Source: Candidatus Babeliales bacterium (GTDB lineage Bacteria > Babelota > Babeliae > Babelales > Chromulinivoraceae). Taken from it: a DNA stretch of 64,000 bases. The stretch spans positions 1 through 64,000 of the forward strand of contig JAGOSF010000004.1 in assembly GCA_018062405.1 (NCBI GenBank), written 5' to 3'. Below are positions 42,873 through 50,557 of this stretch, piece by piece. The notes beneath the pieces were generated by a model that saw nothing but the letters and a program-made list of their open reading frames with translations, was not told the origin of the DNA and searched no databases. The translations under genes and the position numbers were made by a program. Positions within the stretch are counted from its first letter, which is position 1. Every line of letters starts with the position of its first letter.

Positions 42873-43095
42873 TTTTGGTTAAAACAACATACTTAATCGT
42901 TACATTTTTGGTTAAAATTGCAAGCATTAAAAAATATCTTTAAAAATAAGGTTTTAATATAATTTTATTATTAAAATGATTGTCTGGTGCGTGTTTTTAT
43001 GAAGGTGTTGATATGCTAATTTTTTAATTGGATTTTTAATTGTTTTGTTTTTGGTTAAAAATGCTACCTAGAACTGAATGTTTTTGGTTAAAAAT
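42873..43095. repeat. TTTTGGTTAAAA boxes in two pairs, each 33 bases apart
   Basis: The box occurs at 42873-42884, 42905-42917, 43049-43062 and 43081-43094. Within each pair the spacing is 33 bases. The first pair lies directly upstream of the AAA/DUF4143 start, so it may be a regulatory array; the second pair lies beside the 24-base repeats. Confidence 0.6.
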
Positions 43096-43130
43096 GTAGG
43101 ATTTTAATTTCGCTTTCCGATTTGATCTCA

Positions 43131-43320
43131 CTGTGTGGTTTGATCTCACTTCGTGATTTCTATTTGATCTGCTTTTGGCATTTCTATTTGATCTGCTTTT
43201 GGCATTTCTATTTGATCTGCCTTTGGCATTTCTATTTGATCTGCTTTTGGCATTTGATCTCACTGCGTGATTTCTATTTCTTTTTCTACTTCTAATTCTG
43301 GTTGATTTTGCTGCACGACT
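43131..43320. repeat. 24-base tandem repeats derived from a signal-peptide coding sequence
   Basis: A 24-base unit (TTTGATCTGCTTTTGGCATT + TCTA) occurs four times from 43163, the last partial, ending at 43253. It is flanked by variants TTTGATCTCACTGCGTGATT. On the plus strand these translate to repeats of FLFDLLLA and then FDLTA*FLFLFLLLILVDFAA, which resembles FDLALRFLFLFLILWNVNLH at the start of the toxin gene 200 bases downstream. The block looks like an expanded, decayed copy of that region. A minus-strand basic Arg/Ser/Asn frame through it (43036-43338) is not convincing as a gene. Confidence 0.65.
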
Positions 43321-43423
43321 TATTTTTCTAGCTGGCAATGATTTTTTTTGAATTGACCCTCTGGTGGAGCTTTGTTACAGTTAATCAACTTTATTCTTAT
43401 TTACATTGGGCTTTCAAAAAAAT

Positions 43424-46400
43424 ATGACTTTGCAAAAAAGTATGCTTGTCAAAAAAATCTTTGATCTCGCGCTGCGATTTCTATTTTTATTTTTAATTCT
43501 CTGGAATGTTAACCTGCATGCACAGCGCTATAATCTAGCAGAATTTGCAGAGGACACGTTATTTACACCAGAAGAAATTGACATCAATACATATGACGGG
43601 CAAAGTTACAGGCTAAGAAACGAAGCAGGTGATACTTTTGATGTACCTGTATTTTATGATGAAGATGGTGGAGTTTATACCAACCAATTTACATGGAATG
43701 ATGATAAAGGTGATCACCAAGGATATGTTTATATGCATCCAGAAAGAGGTGTCTCGATTGTTGAAATCCATCCTCAATCAAATAAGTACGCTCATGGACA
43801 CCAAGAACTGATGGTTCATCATCCAACAAATTCTAATCCAACACAAAACATTACATCAAGTCAATCTGCTTGCAATCAAGTACAAAATATTTACGGTACA
43901 TCAAACCAAGCTGTTTCCAATACTTCTCAGGGCAAGCAATCAAATTCAGGAATGTCTCGAGGAGAAAGAAATTTTTTAAAAAATAATCTGGAACAAGTTA
44001 CCGCACAAAGAGAACGTGAACATCAACATTCTTTAGAACTTTATCGACAGGCGTCTATAATATTAGATCTATTAGGATTACAGGCAGAACTCCAAGAATT
44101 AGTTAAAAATACATGCGAGATCAAATATCATGGCAAAAAGATGCTCGTCAATCAAGACGATTTAGATTTATTTGAAGCTATTTATTACCAGAATCAACAG
44201 ATTAATAAAGATCGGTTATTCGGAATGCTTGCAGATGATCCACGTTTTAATTCTATCGCACATTTTTATGCATCCAACAGAATGATAGAAGCATCGTCGT
44301 GCTTGGGAAATAATATTAAAATCAACTTCGATCAACTTTGGTTTATTAAAAATATAGCATCACGAAAAGCAATTTTTGATTTTTATACACAAAAATGGGA
44401 AAAAGAAAAACAAGAACAAGAAAAGCTTCGTAAAATTGCTCTTGAAAAACAAGCGGCAGCTCGTCAAATAGCTCTTGAAAAAATAGCTTATAACGAATTA
44501 AAATCTCAGCAAAAAATCGACAGCGGCAATGTTACAAAACAACATACTCAAGAAAAATTAGAACTTGATCGTAAGTATAATAAAGAAAAAAATCAGACGA
44601 AAAACAAATCTAAATTAGTAACTATAAACAACGAGTATAAAAAAGAAAAAAATGAACTTGCAATTAAACAAGCTCATGAACAAACATTACTAGATGCACA
44701 ACAGCATGAGCAGCGACCAACTCTTTTTTCGTGGGCCGCCAAAAGAGTTGCAGAAATACAATATCAAATTTTTCCAACTGATAAAAATAAAACAGCAGAA
44801 GTTTTGCGGGCTGAAGCACAACAAGCTGCTGCAATACAAAATAAAATTCAACAAAACAACTCAGAACAAAAAGCTCTGCCGATAAAAGAGCCTGCAATCC
44901 ATAAAATATCAGTTCAAGAATTAGAACAATCGCTGCATGATTTTGTTACACAAAACTTAAATTCAGAACAAAAAGATTCAATTCCTACCTCTGTAGCACC
45001 ACCGACCAAAACACTTGAATCAAAACTAGAACAATCTGAAGAAAAACTGATCGAAGAAAAAAGGCCTTTAATAACTTCTCAAGAGATTCAAACTTTACAA
45101 CAACAAAATCATGATCTTGCAGATTTTCACAGCCAAGCTCAAGAACATAGTCCATTTCAAAAAGTTATGGAAAACCGATCGAATGCTTTCGAAGAATCTT
45201 TAAAAAATCAAACTCCTACAACAAAAAAATATAGCCTTAATCCTGATACTGCAGGATTTTTACAAGCGCAAGGTATCGACACTTCTCAGTTTCAACAGCT
45301 TGACGGATTAGATATTCAACATCTTTTAACCAAAGAACTGCTTGATGTTTTAGACTCGGTAGTAAATTTGAGCCTGTATAAAAATTTAGAAATCTACCAA
45401 CAGAATTTAGCCCAGTATTGCGCAACTCTTGCATCATTATCACAGCAATGCAACCAAGCTGGCTTGTTGCCAGAAACCATACAAGGCACCAACTGTTGCC
45501 ATGGCATCACCCATTATCTTGATGGCTCATTGACTGGCGCTCTAGAACAGTTTCAAACAGGAATGCAATATTTTAACGCGGTGTTAGATTACGGTCAGGC
45601 AATTGCTTACGGATTAGCTACTGGAGCGATTGATGCAATGCCAGTCGCTTTAGCAATGACTGCTGCTGCAGCCGTCCTGTCACCCGTTGTCGTTGGGCTT
45701 GCTACACAAGCGGCGTTTGTTACAACGGCAGTTTATGTAGGCTATCTATGCCAGCAAGCATGGGTTGAAAGTGAGCAGTTACAAACCTATTTCTTAAAAG
45801 AAAATTGGGATAAAGTTCATGAGTATCTTGATCAAACCTATGAATATGTCACCAAACTTGAAACTGTTGAAAATGGTGCACATTTTGTCGGTGGATTTGC
45901 AGGTAGTTATAGTGTCTCTGCAGCGTTACAACAACTGCGATCGCTGCAACCAGTGATTGGAATCGTTAAATTAGCTACGGGGCAAATTTCTGTTTCTGCA
46001 AAGTTGGTTAACAAACAAGAATATACCAACAACCTTATCCAAGCTCGTGAGCTTTTAGAACATCCTGACTTTAAAAATTTTAATATGTATTTCAAGAGAA
46101 TATTGGGTGTCGATATTTTTACGATTGTGCCCAACACCAACTCGATTCCCAACGGTTGGAGCCCAGAATTAGTCCCGGCAATTGCTGGTATTCCGCAAGG
46201 ATGTATGAATCCTGCAGAACAATCACTTTTGGCTCAAATATTTTTACAATCTGAAAGTGATCTTGTTAAAAATGGTGCAAGTATAGTAAAAGGTTGTATG
46301 AAAAAACCTTTGACCGAAGAAAATTTTGCTTTTCTTACAACAGAGATTGGTCAAAAAATGTTAATTTCTATCACGCAAGATTATGAAAATGCAATGTTAC

Positions 46401-46996
46401 GAAAGACAGCTCAAGATTATAAACAACTTCTTAATTTTGGAGCTCCAGAAGAATTAAAAATTCAATTTTTCAAATGCTGTGAAATATCTTTAGTTCCAGA
46501 TGATATAAAGCAAAGACATCTCAACATGCATGAAACTTTGAAGGTTGAATTTCCTGCGTTAACTATGAATATTCGGCATATTTTTTATCCAAAGATAAAA
46601 CCTAAATTTACCTCTGATTACCAAAATATCATTGAATACACTTTAGAAGGTTTTCATCATGATGAAAACGGTGCTTTAGAAAAAGCTGGGAAGCTTCAAT
46701 GGCAAAATAAAAAATATGGCAAAGCTGAATATGGAGCTGAAGAATGCTTTATGGCTGAATCATATTGGAACAATGGAATTTTATGTGCATCTAAAACATT
46801 TTTCCCATCAAATTGGACAAAAGAAAAAACAGCGCGAGAAATTGTTAAAGCATTGAAAGACAAGCTTCAAAGCTTTGATGGAAAAAATGGAACAACAATC
46901 CATTTGTGTCGAACTATTAATAATCTATTGATAGAGGTAACTATCGATTCAAAAAATGTTATTACGACAGGCTACCCAAGTGAGCTAAATTTTTAA
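43424..46996 (+). CDS. Exported polymorphic toxin with C-terminal EndoU-like RNase domain, 1190 aa
   Basis: Possible starts are TTG 43406, ATG 43424 and ATG 43442; all lead into the signal peptide LVKKIFDLALRFLFLFLILW. Then come a soluble region (residues 30-150), Lys/Glu/Gln coiled coils (about 325-480), a hydrophobic helical segment (PVALAMTAAAAVLSPVVVGL, about 720-780) and a final domain of about 150 residues. That domain has RHIFYP (H1052), EGFHHDENG (H1078/H1079), the strand pattern GKAEYGAEECFMA and KTFFPSNWTKEKTAREIV (from 1124), matching the bacterial EndoU pattern (HIL/HVF, GFH, then TFFPxxWs plus helix). EndoU toxins cleave RNA in competing cells. A second copy of this domain and its likely immunity gene follow. 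Family call by motif only. Confidence 0.7.
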   Translation: MTLQKSMLVKKIFDLALRFLFLFLILWNVNLHAQRYNLAEFAEDTLFTPEEIDINTYDGQSYRLRNEAGDTFDVPVFYDEDGGVYTNQFTWNDDKGDHQGYVYMHPERGVSIVEIHPQSNKYAHGHQELMVHHPTNSNPTQNITSSQSACNQVQNIYGTSNQAVSNTSQGKQSNSGMSRGERNFLKNNLEQVTAQREREHQHSLELYRQASIILDLLGLQAELQELVKNTCEIKYHGKKMLVNQDDLDLFEAIYYQNQQINKDRLFGMLADDPRFNSIAHFYASNRMIEASSCLGNNIKINFDQLWFIKNIASRKAIFDFYTQKWEKEKQEQEKLRKIALEKQAAARQIALEKIAYNELKSQQKIDSGNVTKQHTQEKLELDRKYNKEKNQTKNKSKLVTINNEYKKEKNELAIKQAHEQTLLDAQQHEQRPTLFSWAAKRVAEIQYQIFPTDKNKTAEVLRAEAQQAAAIQNKIQQNNSEQKALPIKEPAIHKISVQELEQSLHDFVTQNLNSEQKDSIPTSVAPPTKTLESKLEQSEEKLIEEKRPLITSQEIQTLQQQNHDLADFHSQAQEHSPFQKVMENRSNAFEESLKNQTPTTKKYSLNPDTAGFLQAQGIDTSQFQQLDGLDIQHLLTKELLDVLDSVVNLSLYKNLEIYQQNLAQYCATLASLSQQCNQAGLLPETIQGTNCCHGITHYLDGSLTGALEQFQTGMQYFNAVLDYGQAIAYGLATGAIDAMPVALAMTAAAAVLSPVVVGLATQAAFVTTAVYVGYLCQQAWVESEQLQTYFLKENWDKVHEYLDQTYEYVTKLETVENGAHFVGGFAGSYSVSAALQQLRSLQPVIGIVKLATGQISVSAKLVNKQEYTNNLIQARELLEHPDFKNFNMYFKRILGVDIFTIVPNTNSIPNGWSPELVPAIAGIPQGCMNPAEQSLLAQIFLQSESDLVKNGASIVKGCMKKPLTEENFAFLTTEIGQKMLISITQDYENAMLRKTAQDYKQLLNFGAPEELKIQFFKCCEISLVPDDIKQRHLNMHETLKVEFPALTMNIRHIFYPKIKPKFTSDYQNIIEYTLEGFHHDENGALEKAGKLQWQNKKYGKAEYGAEECFMAESYWNNGILCASKTFFPSNWTKEKTAREIVKALKDKLQSFDGKNGTTIHLCRTINNLLIEVTIDSKNVITTGYPSELNF
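46443..46610. repeat. 168-base exact direct repeat inside the toxin gene (copy 1)
   Basis: Identical to 48915-49082 (offset 2472). It marks the 5' edge of the duplicated toxin C-terminus; downstream of it the two copies stay similar at about nine in ten bases before diverging at the end. Confidence 0.9.
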
Positions 46997-47017
46997 AATT
47001 ATAAATGTAAGGTATTC

Positions 47018-47956
47018 ATGAAAAAAAAAGAATTTGTTACTATGAATAAAATTCAAGAATTTAACATATATGAATTTGTACAACCAATGGATGATCGGTT
47101 TGCCGGATTAAAAGAATTATTTAATCCTTTTAAAGTAACTGGAATTCAAAATTTAGTTGAATGGCTCATGGATGATACAAAAATATCTAAGGGAAATGAA
47201 TTTATAAGCATTTCTAAAGAGCGTGGAGTCATCGCTTTGTATTATATTTATGACAAAATGATAAGTGATGAGTATGGGATGATTATTAATAATATGTGTG
47301 ATCCAACAAACTGCTTTGACATGTCTGTTAAGAATTTTACAGAGATTGTATTTGAATGGGAAAAGCTTCGAGTGAGTAGACCAGATACAATTTTAATTGT
47401 TATTCATGAAGACAACCATGTTTCACTTGAAACCAATCCAAAAATAATTCAGGAATATCAGGATGCTGGATATGCCTTTGATATAACAAAAGCTCCAAAA
47501 AGAATGGAGAAATATATTTGTTATGGAAAGTTTTCAAGTCCAACAGGAGCTTATCTTGATAGTACTAATGTACAAAATTGTCATTGTAGTATTAGTGCCA
47601 TTATAGATACTATCCAAGAAAAACATTTTCCAGATAGACCATATTTTTTTGAAAATCGATATATCTATTTTAATGAAAAAGAAGATATTTTTTATTTTGG
47701 ATACTATAAGCAAAGCGAGGATGGTACATGGTCTCATACTGAATCTGAACTTGCCACCTATGTCAATGCTAAAAATAGCTGTAAAATTACAGAATTAAAT
47801 TTTCTTGAACTTGAACAACAATGGCTGGAATTAGAAAAAAAAGAAGAATTAGATTTTTGTGTCTTAGTTTATCAAAATTCAGAAGGTTGGATTTGCTGTA
47901 AAGACTTTAAAGATCAACAGTCTATGTATGATTTTATGAGACAACCTTTTATATAA
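47018..47956 (+). CDS. Putative immunity protein, two-domain, 312 aa
   Basis: Follows the toxin by 21 bases with AAGG upstream. No signal peptide, as expected for a cytoplasmic antitoxin. The protein is an internal duplication of a domain of about 150 residues: CFDMSVKNFTEIVFEWEKLR with DTILIVIHEDNHVSLETNPK in the first half matches SCKITELNFLELEQQWLELE with DFCVLVYQNSEGWICCKDFK in the second. A close paralogue follows the orphan toxin copy at 49484, and a one-domain relative is at 48319. Each sits directly downstream of a toxin cassette, the position expected of an immunity gene. Function is inferred from position; no known immunity family recognised. Confidence 0.65.
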   Translation: MKKKEFVTMNKIQEFNIYEFVQPMDDRFAGLKELFNPFKVTGIQNLVEWLMDDTKISKGNEFISISKERGVIALYYIYDKMISDEYGMIINNMCDPTNCFDMSVKNFTEIVFEWEKLRVSRPDTILIVIHEDNHVSLETNPKIIQEYQDAGYAFDITKAPKRMEKYICYGKFSSPTGAYLDSTNVQNCHCSISAIIDTIQEKHFPDRPYFFENRYIYFNEKEDIFYFGYYKQSEDGTWSHTESELATYVNAKNSCKITELNFLELEQQWLELEKKEELDFCVLVYQNSEGWICCKDFKDQQSMYDFMRQPFI

Positions 47957-47987
47957 AATGAATTGAAGGTTGACTGGCTGTCATTGC

Positions 47988-48322
47988 ATGCCCGAATATC
48001 TTGATAACGAAACTTTCAAACCTGTATTTGCCCTCATGGCACGAAATATGTACAGCTTAACGATCCAGTTAAAATTGGGGAATCTAAAAACAGTTCCCTC
48101 TATCCATTAGACTGGTCGCATGAAAAATGTGACATGAAAATGTTTGAAGCCCTTTTAGGCGATGGTAAAAAAATTATAAAAAAAGATTTAAGAAACCCAA
48201 ATATTTTTAACATTACTTGTTTTACGAATGAAGGCATGGAAATTCATGTTCACTTTGATACAAAAACAGGAATTATTGGATCTCATTATCCATTTATTGA
48301 AATAGAGAAAAATTTATCATGA
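47988..48322 (+). pseudogene. Frameshifted second EndoU-like toxin cassette
   Basis: Read with one frameshift near 48032-48036, the segment gives YLDNETFKPVF then PHGTKYVQLNDPVKIGES, SSLYPLDWSHEKCDMKMFEA and EGMEIHVHFDTKTGIIGSHY. The SLYPLDWSHEK element parallels the KTFFPSNWTKEK of the main toxin (F/Y-P-x-x-W-x-x-E-K plus helix), so this is a different EndoU-like C-terminus. The N-terminal part of a toxin is missing. From 48134 the last 62 codons remain open and end in an ATGA overlap with the next gene. Confidence 0.5.
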
Positions 48323-48786
48323 AAAATTATTTATCTTTATATAAAGAATATAATAATAGATATTATTATATGCCTTTTAGTGTTTATACAACTTTATACG
48401 ACTTGTATATGTTTATTACTAACGATTACCACCCCGATGACCCCAAGTTATTTACAGAAGAAACTAAATTTTTCAATATAATTTATATTTATAACGATAT
48501 TAACAATAAACTTGCTTATATTGGTCTGCATCATGATGATGAAAATCATGAACTATTCCAAGATGATTCACCAGAGCTTGTAGATTACGTTAACGAAACT
48601 AATAGCTGTAAAATCAGCGTTGATAATTTTCAAGAATTTATTCAGAATTGGCGACAAATAAAAAAAGAGCTTCCTGCTTTTGCGATTATCTACCGCGATG
48701 ACAAAGATTGGGTGCATTGCCAAGGCTTTCAATTAAAAGAAGATATGGAACAGTTTATACAAGACGCTCAGCAGATAGTTAATTAA
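48319..48786 (+). CDS. One-domain immunity-like protein, 155 aa
   Basis: Its ATG overlaps the stop of the preceding cassette (ATGA), so translation is probably coupled. The C-terminal half, YVNETNSCKISVDNFQEFIQ followed by AFAIIYRDDKDWVHCQGF, aligns with one repeat of the two-domain proteins at 47018 and 49484, making this a single-domain version of the same family. The N-terminus is Tyr-rich (YLSLYKEYNNRYYYMPFSVY). No leader. Predicted antitoxin for the 47988 cassette. Confidence 0.6.
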   Translation: MKNYLSLYKEYNNRYYYMPFSVYTTLYDLYMFITNDYHPDDPKLFTEETKFFNIIYIYNDINNKLAYIGLHHDDENHELFQDDSPELVDYVNETNSCKISVDNFQEFIQNWRQIKKELPAFAIIYRDDKDWVHCQGFQLKEDMEQFIQDAQQIVN

Positions 48787-48875
48787 AAAACAAGATGAAT
48801 CAAAAAGCTTTTTTTCCTCAAAATATAAACCGAGGGAATGCTGATATTGTTTTCATTTCGGTTTTTTCTCGCATT

Positions 48876-48914
48876 GAACATGAGTACCTCACCAGACTTG
48901 AGACTGTGCATATT
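48876..48914 (+). pseudogene. Remnant of a toxin core sequence
   Basis: These bases read EHEYLTRLETVH, matching YEYVTKLETVENGAH at about 45834-45870 of the full toxin. They abut the duplicated C-terminal cassette in a different frame, so a second full-length toxin gene probably once existed here and lost its middle by deletion. Confidence 0.5.
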
Positions 48915-49474
48915 CTCCAGAAGAATTAAAAATTCAATTTTTCAAATGCTGTGAAATATCTTTAGTTCCAGATGATATAAAGCAAAGACATCTCAACATG
49001 CATGAAACTTTGAAGGTTGAATTTCCTGCGTTAACTATGAATATTCGGCATATTTTTTATCCAAAGATAAAACCTAAATTTAACTCTGATTACCAAAGTA
49101 TAATAAAATACACCTTAGAAGGTTTTCATCATGATGAAAATGGTGCTTTAGAAAAAGCAGGAAAACTTCAATGGCAAAATAAAAAATATGGCAAAGCTGA
49201 ACATGGAGCTGAAGAATGCTTTATGGCTGAATCATATTGGAACAATGGAATTTTATGTGCATCTAAAACATTTTTCCCATCAAGCTGGACAGAAGAACAA
49301 ACTGTGCGAGTAATTTTTGAAGCTTCTAAAAATAAAATTGAAGATTTAAGCGATGCTACAGAACAAAATAAAAATATATATTTATGCCAAGGATTAAACA
49401 ATCTTTTAATAGAAATAATGATTGATTCAAAAAATATTGTTACTACTGGTTATCCAAGTAAAAAAAACTTTTAG
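48915..49474 (+). pseudogene. Orphan EndoU toxin C-terminal cassette
   Basis: Starts with 168 bases identical to 46443-46610 and remains closely similar through HIFYPKIKPKF, EGFHHDENGALEKAGKLQWQ and KTFFPSSWTEEQTVR. The end differs (DATEQNKNIYLCQGLNNLLI). The frame opens at 48902 with no start until ATG 48998, which lies just before the RHIFYP motif and has no ribosome-binding site, so it is probably not translated alone. Orphan C-termini of this kind are stored modules in contact-dependent and polymorphic toxin systems and can recombine with the full gene through the shared 5' segment. Confidence 0.65.
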
Positions 49475-49483
49475 GAATATGAT

Positions 49484-50410
49484 ATGAAACAGTATATAAC
49501 CATGCAAAAAATTAAAAAGTATGAAATGTATAAAAGTTTACAAGCAGGAGATTATCGATTCGGTGCGATTTGGCATATAGTTAGCGATGATTTTGAACCA
49601 GGCAAACTCATTGAATGGCTTATGGATGATACAAAAACATCTAAAGGAAATGAATTTGTAAGTATTTCAAAAGAGCGTGGGTTTATCGCTTTGTATTATA
49701 TTTATGACAAAATAATAAGTGATGAGTATGGCTGTATTAATGATATGCGTGATCCAATAAATTGCTTTGACATGTCTGTTAAAAATTTTTCAGAAATTGT
49801 GTTTGAATGGGAAAACCTTCGAGTGAGCAGGCCAGATACTATTTTAATTGTTATTCATGAAGATAATCATGCATCACTTGAAACTGATTTAAAAATCATT
49901 CAGGAATATCAGGATGCTGGATATGCATTTGATATAAAGACAGCTCCAAAAAAAATGGAAAAATATATTTGTTATAGAAAGGTTGCACGTTCAAAACAGC
50001 CTTACCTTGATAGCACTGGCGTACAAAATTGTCACTGTAGCATTAGTGCAATTGTAGACACGATTCAAGAAAAACATTTTCCAGATAGGCCATATTTTTT
50101 TGAAAATCGATATATCTATTTTAATGAAAAAGAAGACATCTTTTATTTTGGATACTACAAACAAAGTGAGGATGGTACATGGTCTCATACTGAATCTGAA
50201 CTTGCCACCTATGTTAATGCTGAAAATAGCTGTAAAATTAGTCGATTAAATTTTCTTGAATTTGAACAACAATGGCTCGAATTAGAAAAAAAAGAAGAAT
50301 TAGATTTTTGTGTCTTAGTTTATCAAAATGCACAAGGTTGGATTTATTGTAAAGATTTTAAGGATCAGCAAGCTATGTATGATTTCATGAGAGAACCTTT
50401 TGAAGTTTAA
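49484..50410 (+). CDS. Putative immunity protein, two-domain, 308 aa (paralogue)
   Basis: Starts 9 bases after the orphan cassette with AGGA upstream. Highly similar to the 47018 protein over the full length (shared WLMDDTK(I/T)SKGNEF, SISKERG and KHFPDRPYFFENRYIYFNEK), with differences concentrated at the N-terminus and at ICYRKVARSKQPYLDSTG. The differences parallel those between the two toxin C-termini, as expected if each protects against its own toxin. No leader peptide. Confidence 0.65.
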   Translation: MKQYITMQKIKKYEMYKSLQAGDYRFGAIWHIVSDDFEPGKLIEWLMDDTKTSKGNEFVSISKERGFIALYYIYDKIISDEYGCINDMRDPINCFDMSVKNFSEIVFEWENLRVSRPDTILIVIHEDNHASLETDLKIIQEYQDAGYAFDIKTAPKKMEKYICYRKVARSKQPYLDSTGVQNCHCSISAIVDTIQEKHFPDRPYFFENRYIYFNEKEDIFYFGYYKQSEDGTWSHTESELATYVNAENSCKISRLNFLEFEQQWLELEKKEELDFCVLVYQNAQGWIYCKDFKDQQAMYDFMREPFEV

Positions 50411-50503
50411 AAATCAACATGAATCAAATTTTTTTAAAAAGAAAAACAGAAGTTTAGAGTTATTCCTTATTAATTGATACATTAAAAAAACAAAAGTAAA
50501 AAA

Positions 50504-50531
50504 CAAAATGGGAGCAAGAAAGCTCCCATTT
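50504..50531. terminator. Bidirectional terminator
   Basis: AAAATGGGAGC (50504-50514) pairs perfectly with GCTCCCATTTT (50521-50531). It separates the toxin array from the convergent barrel gene. Confidence 0.9.
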
Positions 50532-50557
50532 TATGATAAAAGATCGAAACTAGTTGG

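Noticed and set aside
43163..43253. CRISPR-like array
   Set aside because: The 24-base units are directly adjacent with no spacers, so it is a plain tandem repeat; no cas gene is in the window.
43036..43338. Minus-strand Arg/Ser/Asn-rich frame of 100 codons
   Set aside because: It begins with TTG without a ribosome-binding site and is purely the antisense of the 24-base repeats, which read better as decayed signal-peptide sequence on the plus strand.
44664..44897. Antisense frame within the toxin coiled-coil region
   Set aside because: Created by the antisense of Gln/Glu/Lys-rich codons; no start signal.
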